64,000 nucleotides of DNA from Ignavibacteria bacterium. GTDB lineage: Bacteria; Bacteroidota; Ignavibacteria; Tepidaquicellales; Tepidaquicellaceae. Below the pieces are notes generated by a model that saw only the letters and a program-made list of their open reading frames with translations, did no database searches and was not told where the DNA came from. The translations under genes were made by a program, and so were the position numbers. The stretch is taken from assembly GCA_036262055.1 (NCBI GenBank), contig DATAJP010000004.1:80575-144574 (forward strand), written 5' to 3'. Of the stretch, positions 53,662 through 62,058 are shown piece by piece (position 1 is the first letter of the stretch; each line of letters starts with the position of its first letter).

Positions 53662-55287
53662 TTACTTCAACAAAAGCATTTTATTTGAATAAACAACCTC
53701 ACCTGCTCTCATTCGGTATATATAAACCCCCGATGATAATTTTGAAGCGTCGAATGCAATGGTATATTGTCCTGAGTTAAGCTGTTCATTTACAAGCGTT
53801 GCAATAAGCTTTCCGCTTATGTCGAATACTTCGAGCTGGACTTGTGATGTTTTTGGAATGTCGAATTTAATTTTTGTCTCCGGGTTGAAAGGGTTTGGAT
53901 AATTCTGATAAAGCTTATAATCTTTTATAATAATTTCATTGTTATGAGAAATTGAAGTGCTGTTTGCAATCGAGTTATAAAAATCTTTCAAGCTGTTCAC
54001 TTTGTTTTTCAGAAGAGTAACAGAATTCAAATTCGAAGTTCCGCGTTCAACAAACTGCGCAATTGTATATTCAATTATTTGATTTGGAATAATCTCGAGC
54101 GAATCACTTCCCGTGTTCATAAGCATCATAACGCTTCCACAGCCGGCATGAGAAATGGTCGTCATCGTAGTATCGCCTCCGCAGTTAGGAATGTAACCGT
54201 AAGAAGCATTCCATCCTGTGTTTGTTTCAGGGTCGCCTGAATACCAGAATTTTGTTTTTCTCGTTCCTATTGTTATTAGCGGATTTAAAACCGGTGTTCC
54301 GTCTTTTTTAAAACCCTGCATGCATCTATAGGCAGCAAGCGGTTCTCCATTTGGCATATTCTGGCAGTCAGGTCCGCCCGAACCATTGCACCAAAGAAGA
54401 TTGTAGGAAGTCATCCCAAGCGTGTCATTATATCCGTTTCTGAAAACATATGGCGACCTTAAAATGGCAAATCCAAATGCAGGAGGATTTACTCCATATT
54501 CAGGGTCATTATTGTCTTTGTTATAAGCAAAACTCAAATCGAGTTCCGGCGAACATCCTCCCCAGTCATCAGTTGCATCTCCAATGTCAGGGTCTGAATA
54601 CAAACCCAGAAAAGTTTTCTTCCACGTACTGTTGCTTTTATTTGTGATTTCATATTTTATGAAATGCGCATTGTTGACAGATGGATAATCATAACCCCAT
54701 GCAGTTATTGCAAGCTGTGATTTTAATAACGGCTTTAATACTCCACCGCCGAAACCTTCGCCTATGCTGTGTTGTGATTCATCACCGTCACATACAACAA
54801 TAAATATGGTTTGTTTTGCATTTGGCATTCCGGGTATGTCAATTCCGCAGTCATATACACCGTTTTGATTTACATCTTTGAACGGAGCTCCGTAAGGAAC
54901 CATCAATCCCCAGTTGGCATAATCCGGATTATTGGAACAATTATCTCCCACTTTAACAGAATAATATCTAAAAGACGGGTTAGTTGTATAAACTCCATTA
55001 TTATAATATCCCGGCGACCATTCTCCTCTGTAACTTGCAGCTGTCATCGCAAACGAATCATTGACCATAGCAGCAATTGTTAATCCCGCAGTAAAGCATA
55101 CATGATTTCCTGAACCAATAGGCCACTCACAACCCGCAGTATTTGGTGATAATCCTTGATTGAATATCCCGGTCAACCCGAATTCGGCTTTTAAGTTATT
55201 TGGCTGGAGCCATGTTCTTGGAATAACTTGTGCAAATAACGGAAAAGAGAGGGTTAAATATGCGAGTAAAAATATTATTCTTTTCAT
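53662..55287 (-). CDS. T9SS cargo protein of unknown function, copy B
   Basis: A 541-residue paralogue of copy A with the same order: signal peptide ending FPLFAQ, module (GCEWPIGSGNHVCF, SYRGEWSPGY, GDNCSNNPDYANWGLMVPY, DVNQNGVYDCGIDIPGMP, GEGFGGGV, DPDIGDATDDWGGCSPELDL), then a T9SS domain. Differences concentrate in the middle (about 290-385), where copy B has extra Cys and Gly (CNGSGGPDCQNMPNG and TTISHAGCGSVMMLMNTG). The 3' ends of A and B are almost identical in DNA, with runs of more than 50 identical bases, while the middles diverge. It is the first of three cargo genes on the minus strand. A palindrome and the RND operon's end lie upstream. Confidence 0.8.
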   Translation of the reverse strand: MKRIIFLLAYLTLSFPLFAQVIPRTWLQPNNLKAEFGLTGIFNQGLSPNTAGCEWPIGSGNHVCFTAGLTIAAMVNDSFAMTAASYRGEWSPGYYNNGVYTTNPSFRYYSVKVGDNCSNNPDYANWGLMVPYGAPFKDVNQNGVYDCGIDIPGMPNAKQTIFIVVCDGDESQHSIGEGFGGGVLKPLLKSQLAITAWGYDYPSVNNAHFIKYEITNKSNSTWKKTFLGLYSDPDIGDATDDWGGCSPELDLSFAYNKDNNDPEYGVNPPAFGFAILRSPYVFRNGYNDTLGMTSYNLLWCNGSGGPDCQNMPNGEPLAAYRCMQGFKKDGTPVLNPLITIGTRKTKFWYSGDPETNTGWNASYGYIPNCGGDTTMTTISHAGCGSVMMLMNTGSDSLEIIPNQIIEYTIAQFVERGTSNLNSVTLLKNKVNSLKDFYNSIANSTSISHNNEIIIKDYKLYQNYPNPFNPETKIKFDIPKTSQVQLEVFDISGKLIATLVNEQLNSGQYTIAFDASKLSSGVYIYRMRAGEVVYSNKMLLLK

Positions 55288-55394
55288 AGTTTTGGCTTTA
55301 ACTGATTAAAACTATGAAGAATAATCTATTTTACAAAAGACAATTTTGTGTGTTTGTGAATTGGGAATGTTAAGAAGAAGGAGGTAACAAAAAT

Positions 55395-55422
55395 GTAGAG
55401 ACGCAAAATGTTGCGTCTCTAC
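55395..55422. repeat. AGACGCAA/TTGCGTCT palindrome, copy 2 (12-bp stem)
   Basis: A perfect stem GTAGAGACGCAA/TTGCGTCTCTAC with a four-base loop, between copy B and the RND gene. Its inner eight bases equal the stem at 27398. As it follows the RND gene's stop on the minus strand, it might help terminate that operon. Confidence 0.7.
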
Positions 55423-55437
55423 GAATAACGTTAAAAA

Positions 55438-58400
55438 TTATATCCCGTCCGGACCGATTGTTGCTACTTCCGTATCGATCTGCTTAGGTTTTCTTTTAAA
55501 TATTTTTGCAAACGTATCATCAACCGCTGCATAAATAGTCGGAATAATTACAAGAGTTAAGAATGTTGATACTACAAGACCGAAAATAATTGCAACACCC
55601 ATCGGTCTCCAGAATGCGCTGTTCTCCCCGCCGATTACCCATGAAAATGTTCTCCAGTCGAAATCAACTCCCGTTGCAAGAGGAATAATACCAAGTATAG
55701 TGGCAGCAGCTGTCAAGAATATCGGACGCAACCTGATAACACCTGCCTGAACAAGAGATTCATCCCTGCTTAAACCGCGCTTCATAAGCTCATGCTGGAA
55801 GTCAAGAAGAACAATTGCATTTCTTACTACAATACCCGCAAGAGAAATTACACCGATACCTGTCATAACTATACCGAACGGAGTTTGTGTTAACATCAAA
55901 CCAATCAATACACCGATCAATGAAAGCAAAATTGTGAACATAATTATCAATGGAGTTCTCACCGAGTTAAACTCAACAACCATAAGGAAGTAAACTAAAA
56001 GTATCGCAACCATAAAAGCTTTTCCTAAAAATGCAGACGACTCCTGCTGGTCTTCCTGTTGACCCGTATAACTGATTGTGTACCCGTCAGGAAGTTTGAA
56101 ATCTTTTAATTTTGCCTGAATCTCCTGCATTACTTCATTAGCATTTCTGTTCTCATTGTTACCAGTAACTGTTACAACTCGTTTTAAATCTTTTCTGCTG
56201 ATTGCACCGATACCGCCTGAGAATTCAACCCTTGCAACAGACGTGAGCGGAATTTTCACACCGTCTTTATTGCTAACGTAAAGATTTTTAATGTCCTCAG
56301 TATTGTTTTTCTGATCCTTTTCCAGTCTGACCGAAATATCATACTCATCATCACCGACTCTATATTTACTTGCTTCAGTTCCATAAACAGCAGTTCTGAT
56401 TGTCATACCGATTGATGCAGTGCTTAACCCGTATAGCGCAGCTTTATCCCTGTCAACCATAACCTTTATTTCAGGAACAGCTTTATCAAAGTTACTTTTT
56501 AAATCTACTGCTCCCGGAATATCCCTGATTTCACGAATTACCTGGTCAGCTAAATCACCAAGCAGTTCAAAATCATCTCCCGCGATTTCAATGTTGATAG
56601 GAGGTCCTGTCGGAGGACCGCCTTGCTGTTCTTTTATTTCAAGTACTGCTCCCGGAATTCTGCCAACAGCCTCTCTGACTTCATCAATTGTTACAAATGA
56701 GCTCTGGCTTCTGTTTTGTTTATCATAAAAGTTAAGCGTGATGGTGCTTTTATTCGGAATACCGCTTCCGCTAAAATCCATCGGATTATTAGATGAGCCG
56801 ACGTTTGCCACATAATACTCTATATCTTCAAACTGCGGAAGCTTAGTTTCAATCCCTTTAGTTACATCATTTGTGGTTTTGATGTCTGTTCCTGCAGGAA
56901 GCGAAATATTTATGTTTGCCTGTTTTGGTTCAACTGCCGGAAAAAACTCAACACCTGTATTGAAAGGACCGCCATACAGGAAGAACACAACTAATAATAA
57001 CATTATTACACCACCAATGGAAGTTTTTCTATGGTGCAATGACCAGCGAACAACTTTTTCATATTTTTGAAGAGCTACACCGAAGAATCTTTCATCGAAC
57101 CATTCAAGGAATTTCCCGACAGGTCGGAATTTTTTCTTTGCAGAACGTTCCTTGTCGCGTTTATAATTAATAAATATGGATGCCTGAATGGGGCTGATAA
57201 CCATCGCAACAAAAAGTGATGATGCAAGACATACAATCAAAGTAATTGGCAAATATTTCATAAACTCACCGACAATTCCCGGGAAAAATAATAACGGGAA
57301 GAATGACGCCATAATCGTAAGCGTAGCAATAGTAACCGGAAAGACCACTTCTCGCGGAGCTTCTATTGCCGCATCATGAGGAGTATACCCTTCTTTTTCC
57401 TGCAAACGGTAAACATTCTCAATAACCACAATCGCATCATCCACAATTATACCAAGCACAAGCACAAGAGCAAACAACACAACGATGTTTAATGTGATAC
57501 CCATCATGTTAAGAATACAAAACGAAATCAAAAATGAGAGAGGAATCGATGTTGCCGTCAAAAGTGCATTTTTCAATCCCATAAAGAAGAATAAAATTAT
57601 ACAAACAAGAATTACACCGGTAATGATGCCATTCTCAAGCTCATGCACGGTGTCTTTAATATGCTCGGATTCATCTCCTGTTATGCTTGCAGTTATTCCC
57701 TGCGGGATAATATTATTTTCATTTGTATTAAGAATTTCTTTCACTGCATCAGCAATCTGAATAATATTAGCACCGCTTCTTTTCTTTACAACTATGGTAA
57801 CACTTTCTTTTCCGTTTTCGCGTGAGTAAGTTGTTCTCTCTTTTGAGCCGTAAACAACCTGCGCAACATCACGGACATATATCGGCATTCCTTCCTTTGA
57901 TTTCACAACAAGGTCTGCAATTTTTGTCGGGTCTCTGTATTCACCCGGAGTTCTGATTAAGAAGCTTGATTGCCCGATTTCAACAGAACCGCCCGGAATA
58001 TTTAAATTCTCAGCACTAATTACGTTCACCAAATCATTAAAACTAACATTATAATATTTCAATCTGTTAGCATCGGTATTAATCTGTACTTCCCTTTCAA
58101 GACCACCGACTACTTCTGCGCTAAGCACACCATTTATTTGCTCGATATTATCCTGAAGCTTATCACCGACTTCTTTCAGCTTAATCAAACCGACATTACC
58201 CGTAAGGTTAACATACATCATAGGAAGCTCCGAGAAATTAATCTCCATTATGCTCGGCTCTTCGATGTCTTTAGGCATTTCGGATTTTGCAATTGAAACC
58301 TTATCGCGAACTTTTTGTATCGCATCATCAATTAAAACATCGGGATTGAACTCAACCGAAATAGATGAAAAGCTTTCTCTCGACACAGATGTGATTTTTT

Positions 58401-58632
58401 TCACACCGCTGATTGACTTAATCTCTTTTTCTATTTTATCCGTAACAAGATTTTCAATATCCTGCGGCGACACACCCGGATAAACCGTTGTTACAAAAAC
58501 AAATGGAATTTTGATGGACGGTGCCGATTCTCTTGGTAAATCTGCATAAGAAAATATACCAATTATCACAATCAGGATTGTGAGGATGTAAACCGTTGTT
58601 TTATTTTCCTGTAACAGCTTGAAGAATTTCAT
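55438..58632 (-). CDS. RND-family multidrug efflux transporter (HAE1/AcrB-type)
   Basis: A 1064-residue inner-membrane RND pump. The first helix (about 14-32, VYILTILIVIIGIFSYADL) is followed by a long periplasmic porter loop, then helices 2-6 (from about 340) with the proton-relay pair in VLGIIVDDAIVVIENVYRLQEKEG, a second large loop (about 560-880) and the last helix bundle (from about 885). The porter loop shows VTTVYPGVSPQDIENLVTDKIEKEI. It is driven by proton uptake and exports amphiphilic drugs or metabolites through a TolC channel. The adaptor, channel and TetR regulator are encoded upstream in the same orientation, so this is the last gene of a four-gene operon. Substrate not predictable. 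Confidence 0.94.
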   Translation of the reverse strand: MKFFKLLQENKTTVYILTILIVIIGIFSYADLPRESAPSIKIPFVFVTTVYPGVSPQDIENLVTDKIEKEIKSISGVKKITSVSRESFSSISVEFNPDVLIDDAIQKVRDKVSIAKSEMPKDIEEPSIMEINFSELPMMYVNLTGNVGLIKLKEVGDKLQDNIEQINGVLSAEVVGGLEREVQINTDANRLKYYNVSFNDLVNVISAENLNIPGGSVEIGQSSFLIRTPGEYRDPTKIADLVVKSKEGMPIYVRDVAQVVYGSKERTTYSRENGKESVTIVVKKRSGANIIQIADAVKEILNTNENNIIPQGITASITGDESEHIKDTVHELENGIITGVILVCIILFFFMGLKNALLTATSIPLSFLISFCILNMMGITLNIVVLFALVLVLGIIVDDAIVVIENVYRLQEKEGYTPHDAAIEAPREVVFPVTIATLTIMASFFPLLFFPGIVGEFMKYLPITLIVCLASSLFVAMVISPIQASIFINYKRDKERSAKKKFRPVGKFLEWFDERFFGVALQKYEKVVRWSLHHRKTSIGGVIMLLLVVFFLYGGPFNTGVEFFPAVEPKQANINISLPAGTDIKTTNDVTKGIETKLPQFEDIEYYVANVGSSNNPMDFSGSGIPNKSTITLNFYDKQNRSQSSFVTIDEVREAVGRIPGAVLEIKEQQGGPPTGPPINIEIAGDDFELLGDLADQVIREIRDIPGAVDLKSNFDKAVPEIKVMVDRDKAALYGLSTASIGMTIRTAVYGTEASKYRVGDDEYDISVRLEKDQKNNTEDIKNLYVSNKDGVKIPLTSVARVEFSGGIGAISRKDLKRVVTVTGNNENRNANEVMQEIQAKLKDFKLPDGYTISYTGQQEDQQESSAFLGKAFMVAILLVYFLMVVEFNSVRTPLIIMFTILLSLIGVLIGLMLTQTPFGIVMTGIGVISLAGIVVRNAIVLLDFQHELMKRGLSRDESLVQAGVIRLRPIFLTAAATILGIIPLATGVDFDWRTFSWVIGGENSAFWRPMGVAIIFGLVVSTFLTLVIIPTIYAAVDDTFAKIFKRKPKQIDTEVATIGPDGI

Positions 58633-58666
58633 AAACTCTTTCTTTTATTTTTTATTAGAACAGAAC

Positions 58667-58696
58667 GAGATTCCCATTTTCCACGGGAATGACTTC
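58667..58696. repeat. REP-like palindrome, copy 6 (degenerate)
   Basis: GAGATTCCC and GGGAATGACTTC arms around an altered centre (ATTTTCCAC). The most diverged of the six copies, located between the adaptor and RND genes. Confidence 0.6.
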
Positions 58697-58708
58697 CGTT
58701 AATTAATT

Positions 58709-59743
58709 TTACTGCGCAACATCAACCGTATCATTATCAGCTAAATATTGAAATCCTACATTAACTAATCTGTCTCCTGCATTTAAACCGCTTTCTATGT
58801 ATGCCATGTTATTGTTCGTAGCGCCGACTTTCAGAACTCTTTTCTTTGCAACATTGCCTTCAACAACAAACACAAACTTTTCGTCACCATTATCAACAAT
58901 CAAATCCTGTTCAAGAACGATTGCATTAGGAACTTTCAAAAGAGTAAAAGCAAGATTTGCAGACATTTCAGGTTTTAATCTTCCCTGTGGATTCTGTATC
59001 GTTACCTCAACTTCATAAGTTCTGTTAAGCTGGTTAAGAACCGGAGATACAAAATTTATGATTCCGCTGAATTCTTCATTTGGAAATACGTCAAAAGTTA
59101 TTTTTACCGACTCACCTTTTGTAATATTACCCAAATATCTTTCAGGAATTCCTGCTGTAACTTTTACTCTTGATATGTCTACAATATTCAAAATCGGTGC
59201 GCCGGGCGCAGTCATTTCACCAATGTTCATATATTTTGCATCAACAACACCGCTTATCGGTGAAGTAACATATGACTTTGATAATCTTACATTGAATACA
59301 TTTAGAGTTCTCTCAGCAATATCAAGCTGAAGCTTTGCATCCGTATATTGCGACTCGGTAGCAATCTTGTCATTATATAACCGCTCGATTCTCTCGAATG
59401 TTGACTTTGCAAGCTCATACTGTGCTTTTGACTGCTCGTAAGAAGCAACATCAGTATCCTTGTTTAAACGGACGACAACCTGTCCTCTTCCGACCCTGCT
59501 TCCTTTATCAACTCCAAGGTAAGTAATTACACCTCCCTCTTCAGAAGACAGCTTTGCAGAAGTAAACGGCTTCACAACACCGACAACTGAATATTTTTCT
59601 TCAAAGTATTGCGTCTCAAGAGTTTTGACTTTAACCAGAGTCAATTTTTTTTCAGGCTTTACTTCAGAATTGCTGTTTCCTCCGCAGGAATATAATCCTA
59701 AAGAAAAAACTGCCAATGTTAAGATTAAAATATGCTTTCTCAT
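58709..59743 (-). CDS. RND periplasmic adaptor (membrane fusion) lipoprotein
   Basis: A 344-residue adaptor linking the RND pump to the TolC channel. I choose the ATG at 59743 because it gives a textbook lipoprotein signal: MRKHILILTLAVFSLGLYSCGG with lipobox LYSC. The longer frame, open upstream to an ATG at 59857, would add 38 residues and overlap the tolC-like stop. Domains are the beta-barrel/lipoyl halves (VKTLETQYFEEKYSVVG and GVDKGSRVGRGQVVVRLNK), an alpha-hairpin (YEQSKAQYELAKSTFERIERLY) and the second lipoyl half (SYVTSPISGVVDAKYMNIGE). It lies between the TolC-like gene and the RND gene. Confidence 0.9.
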   Translation of the reverse strand: MRKHILILTLAVFSLGLYSCGGNSNSEVKPEKKLTLVKVKTLETQYFEEKYSVVGVVKPFTSAKLSSEEGGVITYLGVDKGSRVGRGQVVVRLNKDTDVASYEQSKAQYELAKSTFERIERLYNDKIATESQYTDAKLQLDIAERTLNVFNVRLSKSYVTSPISGVVDAKYMNIGEMTAPGAPILNIVDISRVKVTAGIPERYLGNITKGESVKITFDVFPNEEFSGIINFVSPVLNQLNRTYEVEVTIQNPQGRLKPEMSANLAFTLLKVPNAIVLEQDLIVDNGDEKFVFVVEGNVAKKRVLKVGATNNNMAYIESGLNAGDRLVNVGFQYLADNDTVDVAQ

Positions 59744-59807
59744 ATTATTGTTTGTAAAAGATAAAATTTTATTATTTTTCATACTACTTTTCATTTTACT
59801 TCTCATG

Positions 59808-61127
59808 TTATTTCTCAAGCAGTGCCTCCAAATCCGCTCTTGCAACAAGATAATCATATATTGCGCTTAAATATGCCAGGTTTGATTGACTATAAATTAA
59901 GTTTGCATCGAGAACATCAATCTGTGTAATCACACCGTTTCTGTAGCTTATGTTTGCAAGCTCAAGTCCTCGGGCTGCTTCACCAACGGTTGCATACTGC
60001 GACCTGATTCTATTCCTTGCATCTTCAAGGCGCACAATCACGTTCTCTGTTTGCAATCGGAGATTTCTCTTCAAATCATTTATCTGAATCTCATTCTTTT
60101 TGATTTCTACTTCTGCCTGTTGAACCTTATAAGAATTTCTGAACAGATTCAAATCCCAGCTTAAGCTCAACCCTGCAGCAATGGAATTATTAAATTTATA
60201 TTCACTTATTGATTTATCATCGTTTTCATTTGCTTCAAGATTATAATTTCCGAAAACTGAAAGCTTCGGCAGATAATTTGCCTCATTTACATTTACAAGC
60301 TCTTCATTTATTTTTTTACTTATCTGAAGCTGACGGACTAAAACGTTTCTTTCACTTATGGTATTAATTAATGTCTGAGTTGTTCCATATACTTCCGTGC
60401 TGTCATATACAAGTGCGCCGGCAACGTCAATCTGTTGTTCTGATGGAATGCCCATTATGTTAGACAGATTATTTTTTGCGAGGACAAGATTTTTTTCTGA
60501 CTGCGAAACATTCGGTCTGACATTTTCTACTCTTACCTTCGCCCTGAGATAATCAAACTCCGTTGTTACACCATTTCTATATCTGGCTTCAACCACTGAG
60601 AAGTTTTCCAATGCATTTGCAAGAATTTCATTGTTCAAAACCAATACCTGTTTTGCAAGCATCACAGAATAAAAAGCTTGCTTTACATTTCTTTTAACTT
60701 CAATTTCGCTTTGATTGAGGAATTCACCCTGCAAATTTGTATAATATTCTGCTATCCTTATTCCTGAAAACACGGGAGTTCCTAAAATAGGAAGTGATTC
60801 CTGAAATTGAAGCGCAGTTGTGAGTGAATTATCCGTTCCGACTTCAAAGCTCTCGCCAAAGATAATGAATTTTGGTTTTTTGAACGCTCTTGTATATCTT
60901 GATGTCAGCGTCAGATTCGGAACAAGGTTTTCACTGTAAACCTCACTCACTTTATACTCTGCCTGTTGGACATTAAGCTTTGAAAGTTTTATGGAAAGAT
61001 TATTTTCTTTTGCAATTGAAACCGCCTCATAAATATCAAGAACTCTGACGTTTTGCGCCTGCAAAAATTCCCCTGAGCTTAATGACATACCCAAGACAAG
61101 AAATAATGCAATTAATAGTCTTTTCAT
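59808..61127 (-). CDS. TolC-family outer-membrane efflux channel
   Basis: A 439-residue outer-membrane efflux protein. The ATG at 61127 is preferred over an upstream one because it gives a signal peptide MKRLLIALFLVLGMSLSSG ending at FLQAQ, and because the TetR stop (61129-61131) sits two bases before it. The protein has two OEP repeats rich in heptad-like helices: VYEAVSIAKENNLSIKLSKLNVQQAEY at the start and ISYRNGVITQIDVLDANLIYSQSNLAYLSAIYDYLVARADLEALL at the end, the latter being a classic OEP signature. It is co-transcribed with tetR, adaptor and RND pump. Confidence 0.93.
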   Translation of the reverse strand: MKRLLIALFLVLGMSLSSGEFLQAQNVRVLDIYEAVSIAKENNLSIKLSKLNVQQAEYKVSEVYSENLVPNLTLTSRYTRAFKKPKFIIFGESFEVGTDNSLTTALQFQESLPILGTPVFSGIRIAEYYTNLQGEFLNQSEIEVKRNVKQAFYSVMLAKQVLVLNNEILANALENFSVVEARYRNGVTTEFDYLRAKVRVENVRPNVSQSEKNLVLAKNNLSNIMGIPSEQQIDVAGALVYDSTEVYGTTQTLINTISERNVLVRQLQISKKINEELVNVNEANYLPKLSVFGNYNLEANENDDKSISEYKFNNSIAAGLSLSWDLNLFRNSYKVQQAEVEIKKNEIQINDLKRNLRLQTENVIVRLEDARNRIRSQYATVGEAARGLELANISYRNGVITQIDVLDANLIYSQSNLAYLSAIYDYLVARADLEALLEK

Positions 61128-61128
61128 T

Positions 61129-61770
61129 TTAATTGTTTTGTAAAACTTTTTTGGATTTATTTTTAAATCGTTTTTTTCCTTCTGATGTAAGAAAGCCAGT
61201 GAATATAATGTCAACGACATATTCAAACGCTTCTTTCATTGTAAAACCGTTGTTAATTAAAAAATCAGGTGAACATACTCTCTGCATTGCAGAGCTGAAA
61301 ATTTCTATCACCATATTATTGGGGTAATCTTCTGATATAAGTTTTTCTTTCTTCCCCTGATTTAAAAGTTTGCTGAAAACCCTGAAGGAAGTTTCTTTTC
61401 CGAATTCTTCAAATCTCTTATTAAGATGAGGAGCATGAGTTTTAACATCTTTTATGTATGACGCAGCGCAATTTTTTGTAAAGTTTGCATGAAGGTCGCC
61501 TATTTTTTCAAACTTTACTATGCAGTCATCGTCGGAATTAATTATCTCATCTATATATTTTTTCATCGTCTCGATGCGCAGTGTGCAAACATCATTTATT
61601 AAAGTGTCTTTAGAATCAAAATATTTATAAATGGTTTTTTTGCTCACGCCGAGTTCCTGAGCAATTTCATCCATTGAAGTTTTATAAAATCCTTCATTCA
61701 CGAATTTGTTATGACAAAATACCAATATCTTATTCCTGTCAGTATTTTCTAAATATGAAAAAAAGTCCAT
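61129..61770 (-). CDS. TetR-family transcriptional regulator of the efflux operon
   Basis: A 213-residue TetR regulator. The DNA-binding domain is FYKTSMDEIAQELGVSKKTIYKYFDSKDTLINDV, with the usual helix-turn-helix. The C-terminal ligand domain (about 70-213) is specific and cannot predict a ligand. It is the first gene of the tetR-tolC-adaptor-RND unit on the minus strand, two bases upstream of the TolC-like start. Two 28-bp palindromes with the same GGAAAC-N16-GTTTCC form lie upstream (61819-61846 and 61890-61917) and are probable operators. It most likely represses its own operon. Confidence 0.93.
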   Translation of the reverse strand: MDFFSYLENTDRNKILVFCHNKFVNEGFYKTSMDEIAQELGVSKKTIYKYFDSKDTLINDVCTLRIETMKKYIDEIINSDDDCIVKFEKIGDLHANFTKNCAASYIKDVKTHAPHLNKRFEEFGKETSFRVFSKLLNQGKKEKLISEDYPNNMVIEIFSSAMQRVCSPDFLINNGFTMKEAFEYVVDIIFTGFLTSEGKKRFKNKSKKVLQNN

Positions 61771-61818
61771 TGTGCTGATTATTAAGGCTTAAAATGTAAT
61801 GATTAATTAAATAAAATT

Positions 61819-61846
61819 GGAAACTATGATAGTGTATTCGGTTTCC
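61819..61846. promoter_or_regulatory. Probable TetR operator, site 1
   Basis: GGAAAC (61819-61824), 16 bases, GTTTCC (61841-61846), about 50 bases upstream of the tetR start codon. It is preceded by TT, which pairs with the AA after site 2. Its left half-site region resembles the right half of site 2 as its reverse complement. Confidence 0.65.
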
Positions 61847-61889
61847 GTTTCAAAAAGTTTCACATATTTTCAAAGTATTTTTAGGAAAA

Positions 61890-61917
61890 GGAAACTAAAA
61901 AAACTATTATAGTTTCC
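61890..61917. promoter_or_regulatory. Probable TetR operator, site 2
   Basis: GGAAAC (61890-61895), 16 bases, GTTTCC (61912-61917). Reading it as reverse complement, 11 of the 16 inner bases match site 1, so it is an inverted second copy, with centres 71 bp apart. Confidence 0.65.
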
Positions 61918-62058
61918 AATTTAATAATAATAGATTTTAATATCAAGGTACCAAATGTTAAGATTTCATTACTTTTTCATTATGAAGAATGAAAACTTAC
62001 TATAAAATTACTTTGAAAATAAATTTTAATTCCCCAAAATTATGAAAATCCAAAAATC

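Noticed and set aside
56420..56728. Open frame of 102 codons on the plus strand
   Set aside because: Antisense to the RND pump gene; Ser/Ile/Pro-rich shadow translation without independent signals.
59744..59857. Longer N-terminus for the RND adaptor
   Set aside because: It would overlap the TolC-like gene's stop and place charged residues before a perfect lipoprotein signal starting at the ATG at 59743.
61128..61226. Longer N-terminus for the TolC-like protein
   Set aside because: It would overlap the tetR gene by about 100 bases and bury the signal peptide that begins at 61127.
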